A stretch of DNA of 64,000 bases from Alphaproteobacteria bacterium US3C007. GTDB taxonomy: Bacteria > Pseudomonadota > Alphaproteobacteria > Rhodobacterales > Rhodobacteraceae. The notes beneath the pieces were generated by a model. It did no database searches. It had not been told where the DNA came from and saw nothing but the letters and a program-made list of their open reading frames with translations. Both the position numbers and the translations under genes were made by a program. The DNA lies in assembly GCA_034423775.1 (NCBI GenBank), contig CP139918.1:2356001-2420000 (forward strand), in the 5' to 3' direction. Positions 27,635 through 36,922 of the stretch are shown piece by piece (position 1 is the first letter of the stretch; the number at the start of each line of letters is the position of its first letter).

Positions 27635-28891
27635 TTATTCGCCGGCAGTACGGGGCGGAACAGTTTGCGCGCTGCGGCGTAGAAAGATAATCAGGCACAG
27701 GCCTATTAAAATCGCCGAGCAGATAAACGGAGCCCCAGGGAAATAGAACGGTGCCGTAGGTGCGGTAAAGACTGAAAAAACGAATGTCATCGTCAAAGGC
27801 GTGATCACCATTGAAACAGAATGTAAGCTGCCCAAAACGCCTTGAAGCGTGCCTTGCGTATCATTCGGAGTCGCTTGAGACATAATCGCTTGCAGGGCAG
27901 GCTGGCCGATAACCCCAAGCGATGCAACGGGGATTAAAAACAGCAATAAAATGCCATTGGTTACCAAAGCCAGCATGATCATCGCCAAAAGTTCAAAGCA
28001 AAACCCGATGATCACCGTTTTTGTCTCGCCAAATCTTGCAATGGCAGGGCGCACCAACCCGCCTTGAACGATCGCAAAAAACACGCCGTAGATCGTTAGG
28101 GAAACACCGATCATGCCGGGCGACCAGTCAAATCGCTCGACCGTGAAAAACGGCCATATTGCAGCATAAACTGAGGTGGCAATCCCGTAAAGAAGGGTGA
28201 CCGTTAAGAATAGACGCAAGCCCGGAAAGGCCGCGACGGTTTTCAAAGCTCCAAATGGGTTGGCCCGCCGCCAATTAAAATTGCTGCGTATATTATCCGT
28301 CACGCTTTCAGGTAGGATGATAATCCCCATCACCGCGTTCAAGGCGGCTAAAGCCGCCGCAGCAAAAAACGGCGCGCGCGGTCCCCATTCGCCTAAGAAT
28401 CCGCCCAAAACCGGGCCCAGTACGAAGCCCATACCAAACCCCGCGCCCAGCAGGCCAAACCGCGCTGCTTTTTCCGAGGGCTTTGAAATATCTGCCATAT
28501 AGGCCGAGGCAGTTGGCTGCGTGGCGGATGTGATCCCCCCAATAATGCGAGCGACAAATAACAGCCAAATGGTTTGCGCAAAGCCCATGGCCAGATAATA
28601 AAACGCCATCACCAAAAGCGAGACAAGTAAAATTGGCTTGCGGCCGATCTGATCCGATAAAGATCCCAAAATGGGCCCGAAAACAAATTGCATCGCAGCG
28701 TAAATTGATGCCAGAAGCCCCCCCCATATCGCCGCCTCTGCAAGGCTGGCACCGGGAAGAACATCGGTGAGCAGCGCCGGTGTAACGGGGATAATAATGC
28801 CAATGCCCATCGAATCTAGCACCACTGTCATCACCAGAAATACAATCGTAGGGCGCGTGACTTTTACGCTGCTTGCGGGGGGTTCACTCAT
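27635..28891 (-). CDS. MFS transporter, Tet/DHA1-like
   Basis: A 418-residue twelve-helix carrier. The first hydrophobic helix contains IVFLVMTVVLDSMGIGIIIPVTPAL, and the loop 2-3 signature is GSLSDQIGRKPILL, followed by an antiporter-type G-rich helix (LGAGFGMGFVLGPVLGG). This arrangement is that of the TCR/Tet drug-proton antiporter group. It lies 65 bp upstream of the alcohol dehydrogenase gene on the same strand; whether it exports a drug or a metabolite of that pathway is open. The ATG at 28891 gives the common short hydrophilic N-terminus. Confidence 0.85.
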   Translation of the reverse strand: MSEPPASSVKVTRPTIVFLVMTVVLDSMGIGIIIPVTPALLTDVLPGASLAEAAIWGGLLASIYAAMQFVFGPILGSLSDQIGRKPILLVSLLVMAFYYLAMGFAQTIWLLFVARIIGGITSATQPTASAYMADISKPSEKAARFGLLGAGFGMGFVLGPVLGGFLGEWGPRAPFFAAAALAALNAVMGIIILPESVTDNIRSNFNWRRANPFGALKTVAAFPGLRLFLTVTLLYGIATSVYAAIWPFFTVERFDWSPGMIGVSLTIYGVFFAIVQGGLVRPAIARFGETKTVIIGFCFELLAMIMLALVTNGILLLFLIPVASLGVIGQPALQAIMSQATPNDTQGTLQGVLGSLHSVSMVITPLTMTFVFSVFTAPTAPFYFPGAPFICSAILIGLCLIIFLRRSAQTVPPRTAGE

Positions 28892-29043
28892 GCTTTGACA
28901 CTTTTGGTGAACCTGTGCCGTGCGGTTTTTTTATGCGCTGCGATGAAAGGGCATCGCTTTTTTTATTCACGCGGTTTAACGCGTGTTGCACCAATGGGCC
29001 TTCTGCGCCGCGTTGAAAGGCAAGCCAAGCTTGTATCGTTGGG

Positions 29044-29841
29044 TTAATTATCGGTTGCATAGCCAACATCTTGCAAAAACTTGAGCAGTATTTTGGCATA
29101 AACTTCAGGCTGCTCAACGCAGGGAAGATGGCCCGCTTTTTTGATCAGCTGAAATTGCGCGCCGGGGATTAAGCTTATTGTTTCGCGCACTAAATCAGGC
29201 GGCGTTGAGCCATCCTCGCTGCCCGCTATGCCAAGACAGGGCAATCGCAAGCCAGAAGTAGGGGCCAGAAAATCGCTGCCCGCAATCGCCGCGCTGCATC
29301 CTATATAGCCCTCACGTGGCTGGCGGATCAGCATATTACGCCATAAATCCAATTGTGGTGTCGCGCGAAATTCGGCGCTGAACCACCGCTCCATAATGGC
29401 GCTCTCAAGCGCTTCAATCCCGCCTTGCTCAACCGCTTTTATACGGCCCTGCCACAGTTGCGATGTTCCGATTTTTGCACCCGTATTTGATAACACCAAA
29501 GCATGCACCAGATCCAAACGCTTGGCGGCCAATCCTTGTGCGATCATGCCGCCGATAGACAGGCCTATAAAAACGCAATTTGAAACGTTTAAATGGTCTA
29601 ACAGCGCTTCTGCATCGCGGATTAACGCGCCCATGCTATAGGGGCCAGAGGGGCATTCGGACAGTCCGTGGCCGCGCTTGTCATATCGGATAATCCTGAA
29701 ATCTTTCGGAAGATAAGGCAGAATAGGATCCCAAAGCCGTAAATCTGTGCCAAGCGAATTTGAAAAGACCAAAGCCGGCCCTTTTGGATCACCATCTTCG
29801 CGGTAATGCAGCTTTATGTGTTCGAGATCAGCATAACGCAT
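29044..29841 (-). CDS. pcaD: Alpha/beta hydrolase, 3-oxoadipate enol-lactonase-like
   Basis: A 265-residue hydrolase with the PcaD pattern: SNSLGTDLRLWDPILPYL, RYDKRGHGLS, nucleophile elbow FIGLSIGGMIAQGLA (Ser95), acid in GSEDGSTPPDLV and His in KAGHLPCVEQP. PcaD opens 3-oxoadipate enol-lactone in the beta-ketoadipate pathway. No pcaHG, pcaB or pcaC genes are within view, so it may serve as a stand-alone copy or hydrolyse a related lactone. A gap of about 150 bp separates it from the downstream MFS gene. Confidence 0.75.
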   Translation of the reverse strand: MRYADLEHIKLHYREDGDPKGPALVFSNSLGTDLRLWDPILPYLPKDFRIIRYDKRGHGLSECPSGPYSMGALIRDAEALLDHLNVSNCVFIGLSIGGMIAQGLAAKRLDLVHALVLSNTGAKIGTSQLWQGRIKAVEQGGIEALESAIMERWFSAEFRATPQLDLWRNMLIRQPREGYIGCSAAIAGSDFLAPTSGLRLPCLGIAGSEDGSTPPDLVRETISLIPGAQFQLIKKAGHLPCVEQPEVYAKILLKFLQDVGYATDN

Positions 29842-29957
29842 CCAACATCACTCCCCTCGCGCCGGCTTTTTCTTTTTTAAGCGCTTGAATTATGGGCTAA
29901 CATTCCTGATTGGATCATTCAATATCCGCAGGGCACTGCAGTTGGTTTTTACCTTGC

Positions 29958-30935
29958 TTAGCTGCTGGGCGCGTGGCGCAACGCGTTTTGGAACATTTCC
30001 GTATCAACATTGCCCCCTGAGGCCACGGCAATCACGGGGTGCTGCGCGCGTTCCGGGGCGTTGAATAATGCTGCTGCCAAAGCAACTGCTCCGCCTGGCT
30101 CGAGAATAATTTTCAAACGCGCATAGGCCAACGCCATCGCTTCCAGCGCCTGTCTTTCAGAGACAACAAGCCCTCGGCTGCAATATTGCTGCAAAATTGG
30201 AAATGTAAGATCGCCCGGCGTCGGGGTTACAATAGCATCACAAATGCCGCGCGCCTCCGGCGCATTATGCTGATGCGTGCCAGTTGCCAACGAGCGCGCG
30301 GTATCATCAAAACCTTCGGGCTCTACGGGAAAGACCTGCATCTGCGGCGCGGCATATGCCAGTGCAATTGCGATACCGCTGGTCAGCCCGCCACCGCCAC
30401 AACACACAAGAACATCGGCGCGCTCTATGTTTAAAGCGGCGCATTGATCGGCAATTTCCAGCCCGGTCGTGCCTTGGCCCGCGATGACCTGCGGCTCATC
30501 ATAAGGTTTGATCAAGGTCAACCCGCGTTGATCGGACAAAGTGGCGCCAATCGCTTCGCGGCTTTCCTTATGTCGATCGTAAAGCTGCACTTCAGCGCCC
30601 AAGGCTTTTGTATTGTTGATCTTAATTCGTGGCGCATCCTCGGGCATTATGATCAAGGCGGAAGTATCGTGCTGTTTCGCGGCGAGGGCCACGCCTTGGG
30701 CGTGGTTACCCGAAGAAAACGCCAATACGCCCTTGCGCCGTTGGGTCTCGCTTAAAGCCGAAATGGCCGCAAATGCGCCCCGATATTTGAAGCTGCCAGT
30801 ATGCTGTAAACATTCAGCTTTTACCCAGATGGGGCGGCCGGCGATCTCATCTAAAAAGGGTGAGTTGAGCAACGGCGTTTCGCGCGCATGGCCACGCAGG
30901 CGCCCCGCGGCAGCTTTGATAAGATCAAGGTCCAT
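29958..30935 (-). CDS. PLP-dependent threonine/serine dehydratase family enzyme
   Basis: A 325-residue fold-type II PLP enzyme. The cofactor lysine is in GSFKYRGA (Lys50), the substrate loop is SSGNHAQGVALAAK, and the phosphate loop is CCGGGGLTSGIA. It has no C-terminal ACT domain, so it is a catabolic or special-purpose dehydratase, not the feedback-controlled IlvA. Relatives act on threonine, serine, hydroxyaspartate or ectoine intermediates. Its first codons overlap the preceding hydrolase gene by 11 bp, so it belongs to the operon with the dehalogenase and the hydrolase. Confidence 0.85.
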   Translation of the reverse strand: MDLDLIKAAAGRLRGHARETPLLNSPFLDEIAGRPIWVKAECLQHTGSFKYRGAFAAISALSETQRRKGVLAFSSGNHAQGVALAAKQHDTSALIIMPEDAPRIKINNTKALGAEVQLYDRHKESREAIGATLSDQRGLTLIKPYDEPQVIAGQGTTGLEIADQCAALNIERADVLVCCGGGGLTSGIAIALAYAAPQMQVFPVEPEGFDDTARSLATGTHQHNAPEARGICDAIVTPTPGDLTFPILQQYCSRGLVVSERQALEAMALAYARLKIILEPGGAVALAAALFNAPERAQHPVIAVASGGNVDTEMFQNALRHAPSS

Positions 30936-31761
30936 TTTCTATCAACTTGCTCCATTTGTGCAACGCGTCCAGCGCTTGGGGTTCATCTAGAAAGGGAATA
31001 TGCCCTCGGTTCGGGACTTTAGCCAAAATCATATCGGGCCGATATGCCTGCATTTTTTCTACCGCTGCTGCGCTTAGAAGATCTGAATTCACACCATGAA
31101 TTAAAGCCAAAGGCAGACCGTCTAAAGCCTTAAAAAGGGGCCAAAGGTCGGGGTTGGGCATTGCGGCTTGTTGCTCAATCACTGCATCGCGCAGCTTTGA
31201 ATCATAGCGAAGGTCCAATCCAAGCGGGGTTTCTGCGTAAAGATTGGCCGCTTCGGCGCGCCAGCGTTCTATAGGCACATGCTCAAACCCCGGGCTGTGG
31301 GCTGCACGCATCCGGGCTGCGTCTTTCAGCGTTTTTGCGGCGGGCGGGCGGCCCAAATAGGCAAGAATATCGTTCAAGCCATTTGGCTGCAATTCTGGAC
31401 CAATATCGTTGAGCGCCACGGCCCTGAGGCGGTCTTTGGCGATATGGGCAAGATACATCGCAATAATACCACCCCGTGATGTTCCCAGAATTGCGGTTTT
31501 ATCAATTTTCAAATGGTCGAGCAGTTCAAGCGCATCCGCAGCTTCGCGCGGCACCATGTAAGTTTTGTAATCTGCCGCCCAATCTGAACGGCCTCGACCT
31601 CGATAATCGAGCTTAATCAGCCGAAACATCGACAGATGCGGGCTGACAAAATCAAAATCATCTAAATTGCGCGTTAGGCCGGACAGGCAAAGTAAAGGCC
31701 GACCATGGCCTGTATCGCTGTAAAAAAGCGACAGACCATCTGAGCTGATAAAACGTGGCAT
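30925..31761 (-). CDS. Alpha/beta hydrolase
   Basis: A 278-residue hydrolase. The oxyanion and nucleophile regions are LCLSGLTRNLDDFDFV, LDYRGRGRSD and ILGTSRGGIIAMYLA (Ser95); the acid is probably the Asp in GVNSDLLSAAAVEKM and the His is in NRGHIPFLDEP. The nucleophile is serine, so it is an esterase or C-C hydrolase type and not a haloalkane dehalogenase (which uses Asp). It overlaps the dehalogenase stop by one base and the dehydratase start by 11 bp. Substrate unknown. Confidence 0.83.
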   Translation of the reverse strand: MPRFISSDGLSLFYSDTGHGRPLLCLSGLTRNLDDFDFVSPHLSMFRLIKLDYRGRGRSDWAADYKTYMVPREAADALELLDHLKIDKTAILGTSRGGIIAMYLAHIAKDRLRAVALNDIGPELQPNGLNDILAYLGRPPAAKTLKDAARMRAAHSPGFEHVPIERWRAEAANLYAETPLGLDLRYDSKLRDAVIEQQAAMPNPDLWPLFKALDGLPLALIHGVNSDLLSAAAVEKMQAYRPDMILAKVPNRGHIPFLDEPQALDALHKWSKLIENGP

Positions 31762-32447
31762 CAGCTTTGCGCCAGTTTTGGCAAAGAATGCAATGTATTC
31801 AGCCTATGCTTTGGCCTGTGGGGAAGCCGATCCAGCGGAATATTGTTTCGATTGACCCAGGCTGTTTCAAATCCGTATCCGGTGGCACCTGCGGCATCCC
31901 AGCCATTTGCCGAGACGAATAAAACCTCTTGTGAAACGCAGTTGAAATGTTGCCCAACCAGATCGTAGACGCGGCTGTTTGGTTTGAAAACGCCAACGCG
32001 TTCAACCGATAAAATAGCGTCGAGATATCCGCCCAATCCTGCGGAAGCCACAGCTGCGTCGAGCATAGCAGGGGATCCATTTGATAAAATGGCCGTTTTC
32101 ATCCCCATTTCCTTTAGGCGAAACAGCATATCGGGCACTTCGTCATAGGCTTGTAATTCCCAATAAAGCTGTAAAAGTCGTTCGCGTCGCGCATCATTTT
32201 TATCAAGCGATAGGGCTTCGAGGGCAAAATCAAGCCCATCTTGCGTGACCTGCCAAAAATCACAATGTTCCTGCGTGATTGCTCTTAGCCAAGTGTATTG
32301 CAGCTGTTTGTCGCGCCAGATTTCCGCAAGCTTTTGCCATTGATCTGCTAAGGCGGTGTCATGGCCTTCTTGCGCGGCAAGCCGGGCGGCGGCGGCGACG
32401 TCAAATAAAGTGCCATAGGCATCGAAAACACAGGTTGTGATGGGCAT
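31761..32447 (-). CDS. (S)-2-haloacid dehalogenase, type II
   Basis: Hydrolyses L-2-haloalkanoic acids to D-2-hydroxyacids. The complete catalytic set of this HAD subgroup is visible: Asp9 and Thr13 in FDAYGTLFD, Arg45 in IWRDKQLQYTWLR, Ser122-Asn123 in LSNGSP, Lys155 in FKPNSRVY, and Ser179, Asn181 and Asp184 in VSANGWDAAGA. The 228-residue length is typical. The ATG at 32447 has AAGGATCCCAAC before it; an earlier start at 32480 would add 11 residues with no family support. First gene of a three-gene operon with a serine hydrolase and a PLP dehydratase. Confidence 0.9.
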   Translation of the reverse strand: MPITTCVFDAYGTLFDVAAAARLAAQEGHDTALADQWQKLAEIWRDKQLQYTWLRAITQEHCDFWQVTQDGLDFALEALSLDKNDARRERLLQLYWELQAYDEVPDMLFRLKEMGMKTAILSNGSPAMLDAAVASAGLGGYLDAILSVERVGVFKPNSRVYDLVGQHFNCVSQEVLFVSANGWDAAGATGYGFETAWVNRNNIPLDRLPHRPKHRLNTLHSLPKLAQS

Positions 32448-32605
32448 GTTGGGATCCTTATACTCGCAACAAACTGGCATGCGCGGCGCTGTCTGAAAAG
32501 CCCAAAACCTATTTCAGTTTGATCTTTATAGCCGGCTGGATACTCGGCGCAGCGCTTCATTGCTCATAAGAGCAGTGCCGACGAAAGGGGGGGGCAGCTT
32601 TTTTG

Positions 32606-33592
32606 TTATTTAATTTCCAACAGTACCGCGCCGCGCCGGCCACCGCGTTCAACGTGCTGATGCGCCGATGCACAGTCTTCCAAAGGATAGATCTGATCAA
32701 TTTGAGGCAGTAAATCCCCTGCGATTAAGGCTTTATGCAAGCTGTCTATCGCGTTTTGACGATCGGTTTCATTTAGAATGTATATGAGAGCGATATCAAT
32801 TTTAAGGGCTTTGAATAAAAATTGACCAAAGGGCAAGCTGGGATTCATATCCAGCGCAGATCCATAAACTGAGATGACGCCTTCGGGCCGCATAACATCG
32901 GCCAAAAGCGGTGCATTCAGCCCGAATTCAAGCTCTATGGCGCGATCAATGCCTGCGCTGCATAACGCTTTGATTTCTAGATCAAGATCGGGGGCCTTAT
33001 AATCAAACACATGATCCGCGCCGGCGGCCAAAACGCGCTCAAAATGGGGCGGTGAAGCCGTTGCGATAACGCGGGCACCGCCGGCTTTCGCCAGTTGAAC
33101 GGCAAGATGTCCAACCGTGCCGCCTGCACCGGAAATCAACAGGGTTTTTCCGGCCACAGCGCCGCCGCCAAGCACGCAATGCGCTGCGGTAAGGCCAGGA
33201 ATTCCTAAGACTGCGCCGGTTTGCAAACTGATCCCTTCGGGCAGCGCCACCGCCTGTGTTGCCGGAAGCGTGATATACTCAGCCGCAGTGCCATGGGCCC
33301 GCGCCCATTGGCCGTTCCAAATCCAAACCCGCTCTCCCAACCGCTCTTTGCTGACGCCTGCGCCGAGATCTGTGATAATGCCCGCGCCGTCAGAATGCGG
33401 CGTAATCAGATCGAAGGCGGGTTTCACCACTCCTGGTCTGGCGCCGGCACGGGCTTTCACATCTGAAGGGTTGACGCCCGAATAAGCCAGTTTGACCCGC
33501 ACTTCTCCATCTGCTGGCGGGGTGGACACTAGGGTGTTCAGCGCAAGAACGTTGGGCGCAGGCCCGAACCTGCTATAGGCCATTGCACGCAT
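32606..33592 (-). CDS. NADPH:quinone reductase-like zinc-free MDR oxidoreductase
   Basis: A 328-residue medium-chain reductase without zinc cysteines. Typical segments are VKLAYSGVNPSDVKARAG, the TPHSDGAGIITDLGAGVS core, PGLTAAHCVLGGGAVAGKTLLIS and the nucleotide loop GAGGTVGHLAVQLAKAGGARV. The family reduces quinones or enones with NADPH. It begins 10 bp after the irr stop, so it is probably co-transcribed with the iron regulator. It is not close to the acryloyl-CoA reductase AcuI pattern. The second codon (ATG at 33592) is preferred to the GTG just before it. Confidence 0.83.
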   Translation of the reverse strand: MRAMAYSRFGPAPNVLALNTLVSTPPADGEVRVKLAYSGVNPSDVKARAGARPGVVKPAFDLITPHSDGAGIITDLGAGVSKERLGERVWIWNGQWARAHGTAAEYITLPATQAVALPEGISLQTGAVLGIPGLTAAHCVLGGGAVAGKTLLISGAGGTVGHLAVQLAKAGGARVIATASPPHFERVLAAGADHVFDYKAPDLDLEIKALCSAGIDRAIELEFGLNAPLLADVMRPEGVISVYGSALDMNPSLPFGQFLFKALKIDIALIYILNETDRQNAIDSLHKALIAGDLLPQIDQIYPLEDCASAHQHVERGGRRGAVLLEIK

Positions 33593-33602
33593 CACAGCTC
33601 TT

Positions 33603-34034
33603 TTACGGTTTGAGTATGGTTTTTTTGCGCAAACGTATCACCACATCGACCGAAACGATTTCAGCGCCATCTGGTGCGTTTGGCAATTGCGAGATTTGCA
33701 GCTGCTCTGCGGGGGCATCGGATAAGGTTGCCGTGTCTTCCCAAAAGAAATGTGGATGTTCATGGGTGTTCGTGTCAAAGTAGCTTTTTGATCCATCTAC
33801 CGTGATTTCTTGCATCAAGCCCGCATCGCAAAACGCGCCCAGCGTATTGTAAACCGTTGCAAGGGACACTTTGTCGCCGGCATCTTTTACCTGCTCAAAC
33901 AAGCTTTCGGCAGTCACATGGCGGTGGCCACCATCCCCCACAAGCACGTCCGCCAGCGCCATACGCTGCCGAGTTGGTCGCAGTCCTGCTGAGGCGAGCC
34001 ATCCGCTGGCCCTGTTGTAAGAGGCTGTTGTCAT
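33603..34034 (-). CDS. irr: Iron response regulator Irr, Fur superfamily
   Basis: A 143-residue Fur-family regulator. The winged helix has LRPTRQRMALADVLVGDGGHRHVTAESLFEQ and VSLATVYNTLGAFCDAGLM, the latter being the DNA-recognition helix region. The haem-linked HEHPHFFWED segment and the absence of the CxxC zinc pairs identify Irr and not Fur. In Rhizobiales and Rhodobacterales Irr senses haem and controls iron-dependent genes. It is divergent from fabA across 157 bp and precedes the quinone reductase gene. No convincing iron-control element was seen in the intergenic region. Confidence 0.88.
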   Translation of the reverse strand: MTTASYNRASGWLASAGLRPTRQRMALADVLVGDGGHRHVTAESLFEQVKDAGDKVSLATVYNTLGAFCDAGLMQEITVDGSKSYFDTNTHEHPHFFWEDTATLSDAPAEQLQISQLPNAPDGAEIVSVDVVIRLRKKTILKP

Positions 34035-34191
34035 CGTTTCACCCGATCATTAGCGCCCAGTATATGGTGCTTCTGGCACGAAGTTCAATGTTTTTAATTC
34101 TGCGCAGCGCGATGTTTGGTGCCAAGACTTGCAAGCCGGTTTGTCGCAATGCTACATAGGTCTCAAAATAACAAAAATATTGAGGGTCAGT

Positions 34192-34701
34192 ATGGCGAAT
34201 TTCCCAACCCAGTTTGATCGTGATGATCTGCTGAAATGTGCGCGGGGCGAGTTGTTTGGCGAAGGCAACGCGCAATTGCCTGAGCCTCCGATGTTGATGA
34301 TGGATCGGATCACCGACATCTCTGAAGATGGCGGAGAGTATGGTAAAGGCCATGTAGTGGCAGAGTTTGATATTAAGCCGGACTTATGGTTTTTTGACTG
34401 CCATTTTCCGAAAAACCCGATTATGCCTGGCTGCCTAGGTCTGGATGGGTTGTGGCAACTCACCGGGTTCAATCTGGGCTGGCGCGGATGGCAGGGGCGC
34501 GGATATGCCTTGGGCGTGGGCGAAGTGAAACTAACCGGGATGGTGCGGCCAGATCGTAAAATGCTGAAATATTTTGTTTCATTTTCAAAAGCCATTCAGA
34601 CGCGGCGCTTGACGATGGGCGTGGCTGACGGACGCGTTGAAGCCGACGGGGAAGTCATCTATCAGGTCAAAGACATGAAAGTCGCCTTGTCCGAAACTTG
34701 A
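34192..34701 (+). CDS. fabA: 3-hydroxydecanoyl-ACP dehydratase/isomerase
   Basis: Dehydrates 3-hydroxydecanoyl-ACP and isomerises trans-2- to cis-3-decenoyl-ACP, the entry to anaerobic-type unsaturated fatty acid synthesis. From the ATG at 34192, after GAGGGTCAGT, the product is 169 residues, the normal FabA length. The catalytic His71 lies in [17 protein letters not shown], and [13 protein letters not shown] follows. The frame extends 21 codons upstream, but this leader is unlike FabA. It heads a fabA-fabB-fabI operon and faces irr. Confidence 0.97.
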   Translation: MANFPTQFDRDDLLKCARGELFGEGNAQLPEPPMLMMDRITDISEDGGEYGKGHVVAEFDIKPDLWFFDCHFPKNPIMPGCLGLDGLWQLTGFNLGWRGWQGRGYALGVGEVKLTGMVRPDRKMLKYFVSFSKAIQTRRLTMGVADGRVEADGEVIYQVKDMKVALSET

Positions 34702-34731
34702 TGTCATTTTGAAAACTTAAGGAGAATATCG

Positions 34732-35961
34732 ATGCGCAGAGTTGTGGTGACCGGCATGGGCGTTGTGTCGTCTATCGGCAATAACACCCAAGAGGTGCTG
34801 GCCAGCCTGAAAGCTGGAACATCCGGGATCACGGCAAATGCAGCGATGCAAGAGCATGGGTTTCGCAGCCAAATTGCTGGCGATGTCAAGTTGGATGTTG
34901 CGGATCATGTTGATAAGCGAACCCTGCGTTTTATGGGGCGCGGCGCTGCCTATGCCTATATTGCGATGCAGCAAGCCATTGAAGATGCGGGGTTGACCCT
35001 TGAGGAAATCTCGCATCCGCGCGTCGGATTGGTGGCCGGGTCCGGCGGCCCCTCGACCAGCGCAATGCTCACGGCGCATCAGGTGGTGTTGAACTCTGGA
35101 GCCCCAAAACGGATCGGTCCATTTGCCGTGCCCAAATGCATGTCATCCACGATTTCTGCTAATCTGTCGACGGCGTTTAAGATCAAAGGGGTGAATTATT
35201 CGATTACATCTGCGTGTTCAACTTCGCTGCATTGTATTGGTAATGCTTCCGAGCAAATCATGCTTGGCAAGCAAGATGTGATGTTTGCAGGCGGCGGGGA
35301 AGAGCTGGATTGGACCCTCTCTTGCTTGTTTGACGCGATGGGCGCGATGTCGAGCAAATATAATGACACGCCTGAAAAAGCGTCGCGGGCCTTTGATGCG
35401 GATCGCGATGGCTTCGTGATCGGCGGCGGCGGCGGAATGCTGGTTTTAGAAGAGCTCCGTCATGCCAAAGCCCGCGGTGCAAAGATCTATGCCGAAATTA
35501 CTGGATATGGCGCAACATCAGATGGTCATGACATGGTTGCCCCCTCGGGCGAGGGCGGTGAGCGGGCCATGCGGATGGCGCTTGACACTTTGCCTCAAGG
35601 CCGCGCCATCGGCTATATCAACGCCCATGGCACCTCAACCCCGGTTGGTGATGTGGGGGAAGTTGAAGCGGTGCGCCGGGTTTTCGACGAAGGCAGCACG
35701 CCCCCTATTTCATCTACCAAATCGATGACAGGCCACAGCCAAGGCGCCACGGGCGCGCAAGAGGCGATTTATTGTTTATTGGCCTTAGAACATGATTTCT
35801 TAATCCCATCGATCAATGTGGATCGCTTAGATCCCGCGATCCATGCGGGCGAAATCGTAACTGATCTGGTCGAAAATGCGGAGCTGGATTCGGTGATGAC
35901 CAATTCTTTTGGGTTTGGTGGCACCAATGGATCAATGATCATGAGCAAATATCACGGGTGA
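34732..35961 (+). CDS. fabB: 3-oxoacyl-ACP synthase I
   Basis: Condensing enzyme that elongates the unsaturated branch. The 409-residue thiolase-fold protein has the active-site Cys162 in [11 protein letters not shown], with the two histidines in [11 protein letters not shown] and [13 protein letters not shown], and a closing [16 protein letters not shown]. The ribosome site AAGGAGAATATCG is strong. It starts 30 bp after fabA; together they give the bacterium the FabA/FabB route to cis-vaccenate. Confidence 0.97.
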   Translation: MRRVVVTGMGVVSSIGNNTQEVLASLKAGTSGITANAAMQEHGFRSQIAGDVKLDVADHVDKRTLRFMGRGAAYAYIAMQQAIEDAGLTLEEISHPRVGLVAGSGGPSTSAMLTAHQVVLNSGAPKRIGPFAVPKCMSSTISANLSTAFKIKGVNYSITSACSTSLHCIGNASEQIMLGKQDVMFAGGGEELDWTLSCLFDAMGAMSSKYNDTPEKASRAFDADRDGFVIGGGGGMLVLEELRHAKARGAKIYAEITGYGATSDGHDMVAPSGEGGERAMRMALDTLPQGRAIGYINAHGTSTPVGDVGEVEAVRRVFDEGSTPPISSTKSMTGHSQGATGAQEAIYCLLALEHDFLIPSINVDRLDPAIHAGEIVTDLVENAELDSVMTNSFGFGGTNGSMIMSKYHG

Positions 35962-35965
35962 TGAA

Positions 35966-36757
35966 ATGTCAGATTTGCTAAAGGGAAAACGAGGCCTGAT
36001 CATGGGCGTTGCCAATGAGCGCTCGATCGCTTGGGGCATTGCCAAAGCGATGGCAGATGCGGGCGCAGAGCTAGGCTTTACCTATCAAGGAGAGGGCTTT
36101 GGCAAGCGCCTCGCGCCACTTGCCGCAAGCGTTGGTAGCGATTTCATGGTGGATGTTGATGTGACCGATGATCACTCGCTGGATCGCGCCTTTGCCGCAA
36201 TTGAAGCGCGTTGGGGCCAGCTTGATTTCTTGGTGCATGCCATTGCCTTTTCCGACAAAAACGAATTAACGGGCCGGTTTATCAACACTTCGCGCGAAAA
36301 TTTTAAGAATTCGTTGGATATTTCGGCATATTCCTTTATCGAAGTGGCCCGGCGGGCGCATCCGCTGATGCAGGACAAAGGCGGTTCTTTGCTGACCTTG
36401 ACCTATCAAGGTTCTAATCGCGTCACGCCATTTTATAACGTGATGGGCGTGGCCAAAGCCGCGCTGGAAGCCAGCACGCGATATCTCGCGAATGATCTGG
36501 GCCCGGATGGTATTCGGGTGAACGCGATATCACCCGGCCCGATGAAGACCTTGGCTGGTGCCGCGATTGGTGGGGCGCGCAAAACCTATAAATTCACCGA
36601 TGGTAATGCCCCGCTTGGCTCTAACGCAACTTTAGAAGCGGTGGGCGGTACGGCGGTGTATCTGGCTTCGGAGGCGGGCGCCTGCACAACGGGCGAAATC
36701 ATACGCGTCGATGGCGGATTTCACGTACTTGGAATGCCACAACCGGAAAATCTATAG
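35966..36757 (+). CDS. fabI: Enoyl-ACP reductase
   Basis: NADH-dependent last step of each fatty acid elongation cycle. The 263-residue SDR has the FabI beginning GLIMGVANERSIAWGIA, catalytic Tyr157 and Lys164 in YNVMGVAKAALEAS, and Tyr147 in LTYQGSNRV, matching the triclosan-sensitive FabI class. It ends VDGGFHVLGMPQPENL. It starts four bases after fabB, so it is co-transcribed with fabA-fabB. Confidence 0.97.
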   Translation: MSDLLKGKRGLIMGVANERSIAWGIAKAMADAGAELGFTYQGEGFGKRLAPLAASVGSDFMVDVDVTDDHSLDRAFAAIEARWGQLDFLVHAIAFSDKNELTGRFINTSRENFKNSLDISAYSFIEVARRAHPLMQDKGGSLLTLTYQGSNRVTPFYNVMGVAKAALEASTRYLANDLGPDGIRVNAISPGPMKTLAGAAIGGARKTYKFTDGNAPLGSNATLEAVGGTAVYLASEAGACTTGEIIRVDGGFHVLGMPQPENL

Positions 36758-36922
36758 CCGCCGCAGCGCCCCGAGCAAGGATATCACGGCAAAACCGGCT
36801 TAATTTTTTAGGGCTGCGTTATTTTTCCCTGCGCTTCATGGAAAGCGCGGAAACAGCGCATTGCAAAAGCGCCTAAAATCAGTGTATCTGCTGCCTCTAT
36901 TCCAAGGCTAGAGGGCTAAGCA

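Noticed and set aside
28884-29117. 77-codon minus-strand frame between the PcaD-like and MFS genes
   Set aside because: Overlaps the 3' end of the PcaD-like gene in another frame and the start of the MFS gene; composition is not protein-like.
32606-33592. Acryloyl-CoA reductase AcuI working with DddP
   Set aside because: Distant from dddP, coupled to irr, and its motifs fit the general quinone reductase group better.
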